From NCBI RefSeq assembly GCF_900186835.1, contig NZ_LT906448.1, positions 186,001-250,000 of the forward strand: DNA of 64,000 nucleotides, read 5' to 3'. Positions within the stretch are counted from its first letter, which is position 1, and each line of letters begins with the position of its first letter. The position numbers and the translations under genes were made by a program. Source of the DNA: Pasteurella dagmatis (GTDB lineage Bacteria > Pseudomonadota > Gammaproteobacteria > Enterobacterales > Pasteurellaceae). Shown here piece by piece: positions 10,284 through 22,755 of the stretch. Under the pieces are notes generated by a model, which was not told where the DNA came from, did no database searches, and was given only the letters and a program-made list of their open reading frames with translations.

Positions 10284-11794
10284 AGAGCCTTCTTGTAAGC
10301 AGAGTTCGCTTGTTCAAATGTATCGAGAATATGTTTTTCTGGCTTTGCAGTGAGTAACGAAGTAATGACAATAACCAGGCTAGCTAGGATAAAACCAGGA
10401 ATCATTTCGTAAATGGAGTGAAGTTGAGATCCCTCGACAGTCCACTTTTTCCAACCGAAAACAACGATTGCACCTGTCATCATACCGAATAATGCAGCAG
10501 AAGAGGTCATACGTTTCCAAAACAGTGAAAATAACACCACAGGGCCAAATGCACTGCCAAATCCTGCCCATGCAAATTCCACTAATTTTAATACACGGCT
10601 GTGTTCATCTTGTGCGATCCAAATCGCAATACCAGCAATGGAAAGTACCATTAAGCGACCAAGCCAAACTAATTCTTTATCAGACGCTTTTGGACGGATA
10701 AAACCTTTATAAAAATCTTCTGTGATGGCACTTGATGAGATGAGTAATTGTGCACTTAAAGTACTCATTACGGCTGCTAATATGGCAGAAAGTAGAATGC
10801 CTGAAATCCAAGGGTTAAACAACAATTTTGAGAGTTCAATAAAGACTTGTTCTGGTTCGCGATTTACTAAGTCTGCAACTTGGGGATTAGCATAGAAATA
10901 AGCAATACCAAAGAAGCCGATGCCCATTGCACCTAATAAACATAATATCATCCAAGTCATACTGATTTTACGTGCATTATTGAGTGATTTCACAGAATCA
11001 GCCGCCATAAAACGTGCCAAAATGTGTGGTTGTCCAAAATAACCCAAGCCCCATGCGGCTAGGCTTAACAAACCTAGTGGGGTTGTGCCACTGAAAATAT
11101 CAGTAAAATCTTTTTGCGCTGTGACTTCTGCTTGTGCTAAGACAAGATGAAATTGTTCAATGCCATCTAAGCTAATTAATACGAAGACGGGAGTTAGAAT
11201 GAGTGCAAAAATCATTAAAGTAGCTTGAATGGTATCAGTCCAGCTTACCGCGAGGAATCCTCCAATAAAAGTGTAAGCAATCGTTGCTAATGCGCCATAC
11301 CAAAGTGCGGTTGAATATTGTACGGAGAATAAGTTTTGGAAAAGTTTCGCACCAGCTACTACCCCCGAAGCACAATAAATCGTAAAGAAAACCAAGATAA
11401 TTGATGCTGAAACAATTTTGATTAGATTATGTGATGATCCAAAACGGTGGTGGAAATATTCCGGTAGTGTTAAAGCATTGTTATTGTATTCAGTATAAAT
11501 ACGTAAACGGCCGGCCACAAATAGCCAGTTAAGATAAGCACCGAGAGTTAAACCAATAGCGATCCATCCTTCGATCAAACCTGAAATATAAATAGCACCA
11601 GGTAAACCCATTAATAACCAACCTGACATATCGGATGCACCTGCAGACATTGCTGTCACAAAGCTCCCTAGACGGCGACCGCCTAAAATATAGTCAGATA
11701 GATTGTTTGTATAATAGTAGGCTAATAAGCCAATAAATAACATCCCAAAAATGTAAATTGTAAATGTAATAAGTGTTGGATCCAATCCAAACAT
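10280..11794 (-). CDS. putP: Sodium/proline symporter PutP
   Basis: Inner membrane Na+-coupled importer of proline, SSSF family, 504 residues with about 13 membrane helices (E. coli 502). Seen in the sequence: [22 protein letters not shown] near 40-60 (sodium/proline site), [19 protein letters not shown], the [17 protein letters not shown] stretch near 245, and [16 protein letters not shown] near 340. It is the first gene of putP-cmoB. There is no putA proline dehydrogenase nearby, so the role may be nutrition or osmoprotection. A CRP-like site and TATAAT lie just upstream. Confidence 0.94.
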   Translation of the reverse strand: MFGLDPTLITFTIYIFGMLFIGLLAYYYTNNLSDYILGGRRLGSFVTAMSAGASDMSGWLLMGLPGAIYISGLIEGWIAIGLTLGAYLNWLFVAGRLRIYTEYNNNALTLPEYFHHRFGSSHNLIKIVSASIILVFFTIYCASGVVAGAKLFQNLFSVQYSTALWYGALATIAYTFIGGFLAVSWTDTIQATLMIFALILTPVFVLISLDGIEQFHLVLAQAEVTAQKDFTDIFSGTTPLGLLSLAAWGLGYFGQPHILARFMAADSVKSLNNARKISMTWMILCLLGAMGIGFFGIAYFYANPQVADLVNREPEQVFIELSKLLFNPWISGILLSAILAAVMSTLSAQLLISSSAITEDFYKGFIRPKASDKELVWLGRLMVLSIAGIAIWIAQDEHSRVLKLVEFAWAGFGSAFGPVVLFSLFWKRMTSSAALFGMMTGAIVVFGWKKWTVEGSQLHSIYEMIPGFILASLVIVITSLLTAKPEKHILDTFEQANSAYKKAL

Positions 11795-11817
11795 GATGAC
11801 CTCACAAACATCGAAAA

Positions 11818-11856
11818 ATTATAATTTTTATCTCCCAAAATTTGAGAAAGCTCACA
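11818..11856 (-). promoter_or_regulatory. Candidate CRP-dependent putP promoter
   Basis: On the minus strand 11856-11841 reads TGTGA-GCTTTC-TCAAA, matching the CRP pattern TGTGA-N6-TCACA at 9 of 10 bases. A perfect TATAAT lies at 11823-11818, putting the CRP centre about 38-41 bp before a likely start near 11810. Seen in sequence; CRP control of putP is known in E. coli and inferred here. Confidence 0.5.
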
Positions 11857-11948
11857 TTTTACCTTATTTGGTACTATTATTCTATTTTCCTTTTCGTTAG
11901 ACTAAATGACATTAATTATATTTAAAATCTTAATGTTAGGTGTTTTTT

Positions 11949-13424
11949 ATGGATTCTGTTGAATTGTTAGTCAATGTCACGCCAAATGAAACACGGATTG
12001 CGCTTGTCGATACCGGAATATTGAAAGAGGTTCATATCGAGCGACAGGCAAAACGTGGCATTGTTGGTAACATCTACAAAGGGCGTGTAACACGAGTTTT
12101 ACCCGGTATGCAATCAGCTTTCGTGGATATTGGTTTAGAGAAAGCAGCGTTTTTACATGCCTCTGATATTGTTTCTCATACGGAGTGTGTGGAAGAAAGT
12201 GAACAAAAGCAATTTGTAGTAAAAGATATTGCAGAGCTTGTTCGTGAAGGACAAGATATTGTGGTACAAGTTGTGAAAGATCCTCTTGGTACAAAAGGTG
12301 CTAGATTAACTACGGATATTACACTGCCTTCACGCTATTTAGTGTTTATGCCAGAAAATAGCCATGTAGGTGTTTCACAGCGTATTGAAAGTGAAGAAGA
12401 ACGTGCCAGATTAAAAGAACTTGTATTACCACTTTGTGATGAGTTAGGTGGATTTATTATCCGTACTGCAGCTGAGGGTGCAACGGAAGACGAATTAAAA
12501 CAAGATGCGGATTTTCTGAAACGTTTATGGCGAAAAGTATTAGAGCGTCGTGGTAAATATCAAACAAAATCAATGTTATATGGAGAGTTAGCATTAACGC
12601 AGCGTATTTTGCGTGATTTTATTGGTGCCGGGCTAGAGAAAATTCGTATTGATTCGAAATTATGCTTTACTGAAGTGAAACAATTTACCGAAGAATTTAT
12701 GCCAACTTTGGTCGATAAATTGGTGCTTTATTCAGGAAATCAACCGCTCTTTGATGTGTATGGTGTAGAAACTGCTATTCATACTGCATTAAATAAACGT
12801 GTAAATTTAAAATCAGGCGGGTATTTAATTATTGAACAAACAGAAGCGATGACCACCATTGATATTAATACAGGTGCTTTTGTTGGCCATCGCAATCTTG
12901 AAGAAACTATTTTTAATACGAATATCGAAGCGACAAAAGCTATTGCTCAACAGTTGCAGTTACGCAATCTCGGTGGGATTATAATTATCGATTTTATCGA
13001 TATGCAAACAGATGATCATCGTAATCGAGTGTTAGAATCTCTGCAAGAAGCACTATCGAAAGATCGTGTTAAAACAAGTGTGAACGGTTTTACTCAACTT
13101 GGTTTAGTTGAAATGACGCGTAAACGTACTCGAGAAAGTCTTGAGCATGTGTTATGTGGTGATTGCCCATCTTGTCAGGGGCGTGGTCGTATCAAAACCG
13201 TGGAAACGATCTGTTATGAAATTATGCGTGAAATTATCCGCGTTCATCACTTGTTCTCAAGTGAGCAGTTCGTAGTTTATGCATCACGTGCAGTAGCAGA
13301 TTATTTGATCAATGAAGAATCTCATGGCTTGCTTGCTGAATTGGAAGTTTTTATCGGTAAACAAATCCAAATTAAAACTGAAGTGTATTACAACCAAGAA
13401 CAATTTGATGTAGTTGTAATGTAG
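11949..13424 (+). CDS. rng: Ribonuclease G
   Basis: Endoribonuclease of the RNase E/G family that trims the 5' end of 16S rRNA and degrades some mRNAs. The 491-residue protein (E. coli 489) has an N-terminal S1-like domain (VGNIYKGRVTRVLPGMQSAF near 35-55), the catalytic DNase I-like part with TTIDINTGAFVG near 300 and IIIIDFIDM near 342 (metal-binding Asp residues), and the zinc-link cysteines in CGDCPSCQGRG near 400. It lacks the long C-terminal scaffold of RNase E. The ATG at 11949 fits the family N-terminus MDSVELLVNVTPNETR; a GTG nine bases upstream is the alternative. Confidence 0.95.
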   Translation: MDSVELLVNVTPNETRIALVDTGILKEVHIERQAKRGIVGNIYKGRVTRVLPGMQSAFVDIGLEKAAFLHASDIVSHTECVEESEQKQFVVKDIAELVREGQDIVVQVVKDPLGTKGARLTTDITLPSRYLVFMPENSHVGVSQRIESEEERARLKELVLPLCDELGGFIIRTAAEGATEDELKQDADFLKRLWRKVLERRGKYQTKSMLYGELALTQRILRDFIGAGLEKIRIDSKLCFTEVKQFTEEFMPTLVDKLVLYSGNQPLFDVYGVETAIHTALNKRVNLKSGGYLIIEQTEAMTTIDINTGAFVGHRNLEETIFNTNIEATKAIAQQLQLRNLGGIIIIDFIDMQTDDHRNRVLESLQEALSKDRVKTSVNGFTQLGLVEMTRKRTRESLEHVLCGDCPSCQGRGRIKTVETICYEIMREIIRVHHLFSSEQFVVYASRAVADYLINEESHGLLAELEVFIGKQIQIKTEVYYNQEQFDVVVM

Positions 13425-13440
13425 TTAATAGTCATTTATT

Positions 13441-13480
13441 AGCGACTTTCTTCTTTTGTATAAAGTAAAAGTCGCTTTTC
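13441..13480 (+). terminator. rng terminator
   Basis: AGCGACTTT at 13441-13449 pairs with AAAGTCGCT ahead of TTTTC. The loop is long (about 18 bases) and the T run is short. Confidence 0.7.
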
Positions 13481-13552
13481 TATTACCTTTCATCCTGCCT
13501 AAAAATAACATAAAATACACCGCACTTTTCTTTTCTATTGAATATATAAATT

Positions 13553-15001
13553 ATGATTAATACAGTTAGTAATACATTACTTACACCAAGCAATCTGAGT
13601 TTAAAAGATTTACAAAATACCTTTGATTTGCTTTCGCATCGCCATATTGATTATGCAGATCTTTATTTTCAACTTAGCCAAGATGAAAATTGGGTATTGG
13701 AAGACAGCATCATCAAAGAAGGTGGATTTCATATTGACCGTGGTGTAGGTGTACGTGCGGTAAGTGGTGAGAAGACAGGTTTTGCGTATTCTGACCAAAT
13801 TAACTTAGCTAGTTTGCAACAATGTGCCGCAGCGGTCAAAGGGATCGCGCAAGTGAAGCAAGGTAATATCATTGCCCCATCTGTATTGACTCCTGTTGAG
13901 GCGATGTTACGTTATCAAAGTATTAACCCACTAAATAGCTTAAACAAAGAAAAGAAAATTGCATTATTGCATTTAGTGGATAAAACAGCGCGTAATGAAG
14001 ATTCTCGTGTTGTTCAAGTTTCCGCGAGTTTAAGTTCCGTATATGAAGAAGTACTAATTGTAGCAACAGATGGTACGCTTGCAGCGGATATTCGTCCGTT
14101 AGTACGTTTATCCATTTCTGTCTTGGTCGAACAAGATGGCAAGCGTGAGCGTGGTAGTGCAGGTGCTGGCGGTCGTTTTGGGTTAGAGTGGTTTTTAGAA
14201 AGTGAAAATGGTGAAATAAGAGCGGTCTATTTTGCGAAAGAAGCAGTGCGTCAGGCTTTAGTGAATTTAAGTGCAATTGCGGCACCAGCAGGAATGATGC
14301 CTGTCGTTTTAGGAGCGGGCTGGCCGGGCGTATTGTTACACGAAGCTGTTGGACATGGTTTAGAGGGTGATTTTAACCGTAAAGAAAGTTCCTTATTTAC
14401 AGGTAAAATTGGTGAGCTTGTCACTTCACCTTTATGTACCATTGTTGATGACGGTACGTTACAAAATCGTCGAGGTTCTATAACGGTAGATGATGAAGGC
14501 GTACCAAGTCAATATAATGTGTTAATCAAAGATGGTATTTTACAAGGCTATATGCAAGATAAAATGAACGCACGTTTAATGGGCGTAGCGCCAACCGGTA
14601 ATGGACGTCGTGAATCTTATGCGCACTTGCCAATGCCACGAATGACCAATACCTATATGTTGGCTGGGCAAAGTAAATTTGATGATTTAATTGCTTCGGT
14701 AGATTTTGGACTTTTTGCACCGCACTTTGGCGGTGGCCAAGTGGATATTACTTCGGGCAAATTCGTGTTCTCAAGTTCAGAAGCCTACTTGATTGAAAAA
14801 GGTAAAATCACTAAACCAGTCAAAGGTGCAACTTTGATTGGTAGTGGTATCGAGGTCATGCAAAATGTCTCTATGGTTGCAGATCAAGTTGAACTTGATC
14901 ACGGTATTGGCGTTTGTGGTAAAGAAGGACAGAGCGTACCTGTTGGCGTTGGTCAACCTGCTTTAAAAATTGAGCAAATTACCGTAGGTGGTACAAATTA
15001 A
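13553..15001 (+). CDS. tldD: Metalloprotease subunit TldD
   Basis: Catalytic subunit of the TldD/TldE protease, which cleaves small unfolded peptides (microcin B17 and CcdA in E. coli). The 482-residue protein carries the zinc site [15 protein letters not shown] near residue 262 (HExxxH), and conserved YSSGIGRESY-like and SVPVGVGQP regions at the C-terminus. Length matches E. coli (481). The partner TldE (PmbA) is encoded about 12 kb downstream in this window rather than next to it. The gene is monocistronic, with terminators on both sides. Confidence 0.95.
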   Translation: MINTVSNTLLTPSNLSLKDLQNTFDLLSHRHIDYADLYFQLSQDENWVLEDSIIKEGGFHIDRGVGVRAVSGEKTGFAYSDQINLASLQQCAAAVKGIAQVKQGNIIAPSVLTPVEAMLRYQSINPLNSLNKEKKIALLHLVDKTARNEDSRVVQVSASLSSVYEEVLIVATDGTLAADIRPLVRLSISVLVEQDGKRERGSAGAGGRFGLEWFLESENGEIRAVYFAKEAVRQALVNLSAIAAPAGMMPVVLGAGWPGVLLHEAVGHGLEGDFNRKESSLFTGKIGELVTSPLCTIVDDGTLQNRRGSITVDDEGVPSQYNVLIKDGILQGYMQDKMNARLMGVAPTGNGRRESYAHLPMPRMTNTYMLAGQSKFDDLIASVDFGLFAPHFGGGQVDITSGKFVFSSSEAYLIEKGKITKPVKGATLIGSGIEVMQNVSMVADQVELDHGIGVCGKEGQSVPVGVGQPALKIEQITVGGTN

Positions 15002-15010
15002 TAAAACAAG

Positions 15011-15036
15011 TCCAGATCAACTGATCTGGATTTTTT
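15011..15036 (+). terminator. tldD terminator
   Basis: TCCAGATCA and TGATCTGGA form a nine-base stem followed by six T, ten bases after the tldD stop. Confidence 0.88.
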
Positions 15037-15044
15037 GTGATATT

Positions 15045-15095
15045 ATTGAATATTTATTCATTTATATTGACTAAATATTTCTATTTCACTATGCT
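15045..15095 (+). promoter_or_regulatory. argD promoter with tandem ArgR boxes
   Basis: 15045-15062 reads AT-TGAAT-ATTT-ATTCA-TT, a perfect match to the ARG box WNTGAATWWWWATTCANW. A second, weaker box (TGACT-AAAT-ATTTC) lies at 15066-15083, so the centres are exactly 21 bp apart, the standard spacing for the ArgR hexamer. TTGACT at 15067-15072 and TATGCT at 15090-15095 are 17 bp apart and make a good sigma-70 promoter; the second box covers the -35. Arginine repression of argD is the inference. Confidence 0.85.
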
Positions 15096-15106
15096 TTTTA
15101 TAATGA

Positions 15107-16465
<1,359 letters not shown>

Positions 16466-16521
16466 GAAGTCAACGTTAGCTTATTTTTAATAGAAAAGTA
16501 GAAATCTTTTACAAAATAAAC

Positions 16522-16558
16522 AAAAAAGCACCGCACTTTTGAAGTAGCGGTACTTTTT
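16522..16558 (-). terminator. queH terminator containing an uptake sequence
   Basis: On the minus strand AAAAAGTACCGCTACTT pairs, with one wobble and one bulge, with AAGTGCGGTGCTTTTTT, ending in six T. One arm is an exact uptake core at 16530-16538; the other arm is a damaged copy. Confidence 0.75.
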
Positions 16559-16570
16559 GTTAGTTTATAA

Positions 16571-17272
16571 TTAATCAGCAGAGTAGTACAATTTACCTAT
16601 TTCAATTTTTTGACGCCCGTTTGCTTCACGCCATTTGTTGGTATCACGTAAAGAATATACACAACCGCAATATTCTTGTTGGTAAAAACGCTCACGCTTA
16701 CTGATTTCGATCATGCGTTGTGAGCCCCCTCCTTTACGCCAGTTGTAATCCCAATATACTACATCATCATATTTTTCTGCGGCACGGTGTCCACAACCAT
16801 TGATTTGGTTCATATCTTTCCAGCGAGAAATACCTAAGCAACTTGTGAAGACTGGGAAACCATTGTTATGCGCATATTCAGCAGCTTTTTCAAAACGCAT
16901 ATCAAAGCACATTGTACAACGAATACCTCGCTCAGGTTCATCTTCCATACCTTTTGCTCGGTTAAACCATTCTTGGCGATCGTAATCAGCATCAATAAAT
17001 GGGATTCCCCATTTTTCGGCAAAACGAATATTTTCCTCTTTACGAATTAAATATTCTTTTAATGGGTGAATATTGGGGTTATAGAAGTAAATGGTGAATT
17101 CAATTCCCGAGGCATGAATGGCTTCCATTACTTCACCAGAGCAAGGTGCACAACAAGAATGTAATAACAACTTGTTATGACCATTTGGTAATTCTAATTT
17201 TTCACGTACAAAAGGCGCATTAGGATCTTTACCTTTACGTGTTTTTTTCGTTGGGATTTTCTGTTCTGTCAT
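16571..17272 (-). CDS. queH: Epoxyqueuosine reductase QueH
   Basis: Last step of queuosine synthesis in tRNA, reducing epoxyqueuosine; QueH (DUF208) replaces the cobalamin enzyme QueG in many bacteria. The 233-residue protein has the expected cysteines: [10 protein letters not shown] near 38, CTMCFDMR near 140, [18 protein letters not shown] near 160, and EYCGCVYSL near 207, which bind an iron-sulfur cluster and a second metal. A basic N-terminal tail ([11 protein letters not shown]) precedes the fold. It lies 79 bp downstream of ispB on the same strand, separated by a USS hairpin. Confidence 0.92.
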   Translation of the reverse strand: MTEQKIPTKKTRKGKDPNAPFVREKLELPNGHNKLLLHSCCAPCSGEVMEAIHASGIEFTIYFYNPNIHPLKEYLIRKEENIRFAEKWGIPFIDADYDRQEWFNRAKGMEDEPERGIRCTMCFDMRFEKAAEYAHNNGFPVFTSCLGISRWKDMNQINGCGHRAAEKYDDVVYWDYNWRKGGGSQRMIEISKRERFYQQEYCGCVYSLRDTNKWREANGRQKIEIGKLYYSAD

Positions 17273-17299
17273 TTTCGTTCTTAAAATTGATAAATAAAT

Positions 17300-17319
17300 G
17301 ACCGCACTTTAGGCGGTCG
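17300..17319 (-). terminator. Uptake-sequence hairpin between ispB and queH
   Basis: GACCGC and GCGGTC form a six-base stem around a seven-base loop; the uptake core is 17301-17309. On the minus strand it is followed by ATTTATTT rather than a full T run, so termination after ispB may be partial. Confidence 0.5.
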
Positions 17320-17351
17320 CTTGAGTAAATTGTTATCGAATTATGAGCTAA

Positions 17352-18344
17352 TTAATAAGTACGCTCTACGGATAAATACGCAAGTGAAATTAATGCTTGT
17401 TTGTACTCATTTTCAGGTAATAAGGCAATGGCATCAACGGCTTTTTGTGCTTCTTCTTTAGCACGGTTCATCGCATAATCTAATGATTTATGTTCAGCCA
17501 TAATCGCTAGAACAGTATCTAAAATATCGCGTTTACCACCCTGTTCAATGGCATCACGAATCAGTTTAGCTTGTTCAGGGTTTCCATTATGCATTGCATG
17601 TAACAATGGTAATGTTGGTTTACCTTCTGCCAAATCATCACCTAGATTTTTACCCAATGTTTGTGCATTAGAGCTGTAATCTAAAATATCATCCACTAAT
17701 TGGAATGCAGTACCTAAATAACGACCATAGTCTTGTAATGCTTTCTCCTGGGCTGCAGTTGCTTTGGCTAAAATAGCAGAACAGTGTGTTGCAGCTTCAA
17801 ATAAACGTGCTGTTTTGCCATAAATAACTTGCATATAATTTTCTTCAGTCGTATTGGGATCATTTACATTCATCAACTGTTGTACTTCACCTTCTGCAAT
17901 CACATTAGTGGCATCAGACATTACTTTTAAAATACGTAGTGAATTCAATTGAGTCATTAATTGAAACGCACGGGTATAAATAAAGTCGCCCACTAATACG
18001 CTAGCCGCATTGCCAAATTCAGCATTTGCGGTTGGGTTACCACGGCGTAGTTCAGACTCATCAACAACATCATCGTGTAATAGAGTTGCAGTATGGATAA
18101 ACTCAATAAATGTAGCACACGTAATGGGTTCATCTGATGTGTAGCCAAGTGCACGAGCAGCAAGAATAGCAATCATAGGGCGAATACGTTTACCGCCACT
18201 TTGAATGATGTAATAACCTAGTTGATTGATTAAAGCAACGTTAGAGTTTAATTGTGCTAAAATCGCTTCATTAGTTTTTTGCATATCTAGCTGAATAAGC
18301 TGCTGGATGGTTTCAATAGGCATTAAATTATGTTGATTTGTCAT
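17352..18344 (-). CDS. ispB: Octaprenyl diphosphate synthase
   Basis: Trans-polyprenyl synthase that makes the side chain of ubiquinone and menaquinone. It has both aspartate-rich motifs: LLHDDVVDESELRRG near residue 85 and LVDDILDYSSN near 213, plus GGKRIRPMIAILAARALGY near 45. The start is uncertain: 18344 gives 330 residues; an internal ATG at 18323 aligns with the E. coli start and gives 323, exactly the E. coli length; an upstream ATG at 18428 adds 28 residues unlike the family. None has a clear ribosome site. It is divergent from rplU, as in E. coli. Confidence 0.93.
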   Translation of the reverse strand: MTNQHNLMPIETIQQLIQLDMQKTNEAILAQLNSNVALINQLGYYIIQSGGKRIRPMIAILAARALGYTSDEPITCATFIEFIHTATLLHDDVVDESELRRGNPTANAEFGNAASVLVGDFIYTRAFQLMTQLNSLRILKVMSDATNVIAEGEVQQLMNVNDPNTTEENYMQVIYGKTARLFEAATHCSAILAKATAAQEKALQDYGRYLGTAFQLVDDILDYSSNAQTLGKNLGDDLAEGKPTLPLLHAMHNGNPEQAKLIRDAIEQGGKRDILDTVLAIMAEHKSLDYAMNRAKEEAQKAVDAIALLPENEYKQALISLAYLSVERTY

Positions 18345-18457
18345 TGTAATAATTGCTTTATAGACTGAATGTTTGCTTGATTGTACCCAATTTTCTGTAA
18401 TTTCTGAAATCAAATCATACAAATTCATAATTTTTTTATTTTATTGTAAATAAGGAC

Positions 18458-18486
18458 TTGCTCTTGAGTCGTTTTTTGCGTAGAAT
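18458..18486 (+). promoter_or_regulatory. rplU-rpmA promoter
   Basis: TTGCTC at 18458-18463 and TAGAAT at 18481-18486 are separated by 17 bases. Transcription would start near 18493, leaving a leader of about 70 nt before rplU. Confidence 0.65.
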
Positions 18487-18513
18487 TTGCGACCTATTTA
18501 TATGAATTTTTGA

Positions 18514-18543
18514 AGTGCTAAATGAACAAAACATTAAAGCACT
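18514..18543 (+). promoter_or_regulatory. Leader hairpin ahead of rplU
   Basis: AGTGCT-A-AATG pairs with CATT-AA-AGCACT around an A-rich loop, ending eight bases before the GCGGAG ribosome site of rplU. It has no T run, so it is not a terminator. It could be a site for autoregulation by a ribosomal protein, but nothing in the sequence proves this. Confidence 0.4.
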
Positions 18544-18561
18544 ATGTATAGCGGAGTATAT

Positions 18562-18873
18562 ATGTACGCAGTTTTCCAAAGTGGCGGTAAGCAGCACAGA
18601 GTAAGCGAAGGTCAAGTGGTTCGATTAGAAAAACTTGAAGTTGCAACTGGTGAAACAGTTGAATTTGACTCAGTGTTAATGATCGTTAACGGTGAAGATG
18701 TTAAAATTGGTGCCCCAGTTGTTGCTGGTGGTAAAGTAGTAGCAGAAGTTGTTGCTCATGGTCGCGGCGATAAAGTTAAAATCGTTAAATTCCGTCGTCG
18801 TAAACATAGCCGTAAACAACAAGGTCATCGTCAGTGGTTCACAGAAGTGAAAATCACTGGGATTCAAGCATAA
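18562..18873 (+). CDS. rplU: 50S ribosomal protein L21
   Basis: Binds 23S rRNA in the large subunit. The 103-residue protein (E. coli 103) starts [18 protein letters not shown] and ends with the basic RNA-binding part [19 protein letters not shown]. The ATG at 18562 is preceded by GCGGAG; the ATG at 18544 would add six residues and destroy the family N-terminus. It is followed after 20 bp by rpmA, the normal two-gene operon. Confidence 0.98.
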   Translation: MYAVFQSGGKQHRVSEGQVVRLEKLEVATGETVEFDSVLMIVNGEDVKIGAPVVAGGKVVAEVVAHGRGDKVKIVKFRRRKHSRKQQGHRQWFTEVKITGIQA

Positions 18874-18893
18874 TTTCAGAGGAGATCAAGTAG

Positions 18894-19151
18894 ATGGCAA
18901 CTAAAAAAGCTGGTGGTTCAACTCGTAACGGTCGTGATTCTGAAGCTAAACGCCTTGGTGTTAAACGTTTCGGTGGCGAATCTGTATTAGCAGGTAGCAT
19001 CATTGTTCGTCAACGTGGTACTAAATTCCACGCTGGTTCAAACGTTGGTATGGGTCGTGACCACACCTTATTTGCAACTGCAGATGGTAAAGTTAAATTT
19101 GAAGTTAAAGGCGATAAAAATCGTAAATACGTAAGTATCGTTACTGAGTAA
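18894..19151 (+). CDS. rpmA: 50S ribosomal protein L27
   Basis: L27 reaches the peptidyl transferase centre with its flexible N-terminus. The 85-residue protein begins [20 protein letters not shown], the gamma-proteobacterial form without the cleaved extension of Firmicutes, and contains [19 protein letters not shown]. Length equals E. coli (85). AGGAGA precedes the start. A terminator follows at once, so the transporter genes beyond need their own promoter or read-through. Confidence 0.98.
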   Translation: MATKKAGGSTRNGRDSEAKRLGVKRFGGESVLAGSIIVRQRGTKFHAGSNVGMGRDHTLFATADGKVKFEVKGDKNRKYVSIVTE

Positions 19152-19174
19152 TTTCAAGTTCCTAAATTAAAAAC

Positions 19175-19203
19175 GCCTCGCACAAAGTTGCGAGGCTTTT
19201 TTA
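19175..19203 (+). terminator. rpmA terminator
   Basis: GCCTCGCA-(6 bases)-TGCGAGGC followed by TTTTTT; the hairpin ends only about 15 bases before the next start codon. Confidence 0.92.
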
Positions 19204-19216
19204 TGGGAGTTCTTTT

Positions 19217-20149
19217 ATGCAGCAAAAACCTTGGCTTGGATTCATTTTTGCATTTACCGCAGCTTGTATGTGGGGATCTTTACCAATTGCATTACAGCAA
19301 GTATTAAAAACTGTAGATGCTCAAACCATAGTTTGGTTTCGCTTTGCTGTTGCAGCAGTTGGTTTGTTTTTGATATTGAAAGTCACAAGAAAATTACCCA
19401 ATTTAACCGCACTTTACTTACGACATTGGCTATTGATTTTATTAGGGGTTGTGGGATTATCGGCCAACTTTTTCTTATATAATGTAGCACTAAAATATAT
19501 TCCACCAACGACAAGCCAAGTTTTTAGCCCACTCACTTCCTTCGGGATGCTATTGGCTGGCGTATGGCTTTTTAAAGAGCAATTTGCGAAACACCAAAAA
19601 ATCGGTTTATTATTGCTTATCTTTGGATTATTCCTCTTTTTTAATGAACGTTTAGGTGATTTTTTAAATTTTAATCTTTATGTATTAGGCATTCTGTCTT
19701 GTATTACAGCTAGTTTTGTTTGGGTTGGCTATGGTATAGCTCAAAAATTAATGTCTAATCGCTTAACTGCACAGCAAGTATTATTACCTATTTACATCGG
19801 ATGTAGCATTATTTTTATGCCAGTGGCGAATGTATCACAAGTGTTGAATTTGAATTCGATGCAAGTACTTTGCTTGGTTTATTGTTGTTTGAATACGTTG
19901 ATTGCTTATGGGGCTTACGCCGAGGCATTAAATCATTGGGATGTGACGAAAGTGAGTGCTATTGTCACGCAGATTCCAATACTGACATTAATTTTTTCTG
20001 AAATATTATTTTTGATTGCACCTGAATATATGATGTTGGAAAAACTAAATTGGTTGAGTTATCTCGGTGCATTATTTGTTGTATCTGGTGCATTATTTTC
20101 AGCTATAGGTCATCGATTAACTAACCATATACTAATGAAGCGAGTTTAA
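19217..20149 (+). CDS. EamA-family (DMT) transporter, first copy
   Basis: A 310-residue inner membrane protein of the drug/metabolite transporter superfamily with ten predicted helices in two EamA repeats. Seen here: WGSLPIALQQVLKTVDAQT (first repeat), WFRFAVAAVGLFLILKVTRK, and YGAYAEALNHWDVTKVSAI in the second repeat. Substrate cannot be read from sequence; relatives export amino acids, metabolites or drugs. It is followed one base later by a second, clearly related gene, so the pair looks like a tandem duplication. GGGAG precedes the ATG, right after the rpmA terminator. cgtA follows the pair. Confidence 0.88.
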   Translation: MQQKPWLGFIFAFTAACMWGSLPIALQQVLKTVDAQTIVWFRFAVAAVGLFLILKVTRKLPNLTALYLRHWLLILLGVVGLSANFFLYNVALKYIPPTTSQVFSPLTSFGMLLAGVWLFKEQFAKHQKIGLLLLIFGLFLFFNERLGDFLNFNLYVLGILSCITASFVWVGYGIAQKLMSNRLTAQQVLLPIYIGCSIIFMPVANVSQVLNLNSMQVLCLVYCCLNTLIAYGAYAEALNHWDVTKVSAIVTQIPILTLIFSEILFLIAPEYMMLEKLNWLSYLGALFVVSGALFSAIGHRLTNHILMKRV

Positions 20150-20150
20150 G

Positions 20151-22249
<2,099 letters not shown>

Positions 22250-22305
22250 TCTTATGAAAGTGCGGTATAAAATTTTACACTTTTTGACTACACTTTATAT
22301 TGCCC

Positions 22306-22345
22306 AAAAGGATGTTAATGGTGAGTTTGCATCCTTTTATTTTGT
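22306..22345 (+). terminator. cgtA terminator
   Basis: AAAAGGATG (22306-22314) and CATCCTTTT (22330-22338) form a nine-base stem with a 15-base loop, followed by ATTTTG. The loop is long, so it may be moderate in strength. Confidence 0.65.
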
Positions 22346-22427
22346 GACTTAGATAATCACAATATTCGGTTCGCTATAAGGCTTCAGAGCGTTCGTAACA
22401 ATAATTCTATTTGTAGTGCTCATTATT

Positions 22428-22755
22428 CTAAGGGATAGGAGAGCCAAAATGTTCCTTGAATAGCTTAATATTTGAACTAGAGGTTACATTTATAATAGTA
22501 TCGGCTTTGCCGTTTAATTGTTCATTTAATATAAGAATATCATTATATTCACTACACATTAGTGTATATTCACCTAATCCACTAATTAATTAGCTTTCCA
22601 TCTACATTAATAAATAGTATTTTTCTTGCATTAAATGGTGTGTGACATTGAAAAGAGATAATTAATGTTACAATAATACCAAATTTATTAACGCTATTTT
22701 TGTAATTCAGAAAGTGAGTATCAATGGCAACATACATAGCATGGGGAAATATTAA
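22428..22755 (-). pseudogene. Frameshifted gene remnant upstream of the phosphopantetheinyl transferase
   Basis: The 474-bp gap after cgtA contains, on the minus strand, two open frames that join if one 4-base copy of ATTA is removed at about 22582-22592. The upstream frame ends with ARKILFINVDGKLI; the downstream frame continues SGLGEYTLMCSEYNDI and runs to GSPIP then stop at 22428. The joined reading is about 107 codons with no other stop. The far end overlaps the first bases of the next gene, so the true 5' end is probably lost. I do not recognise the family. The other part of the gap (22250-22427) holds an uptake core and a terminator. Confidence 0.5.
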
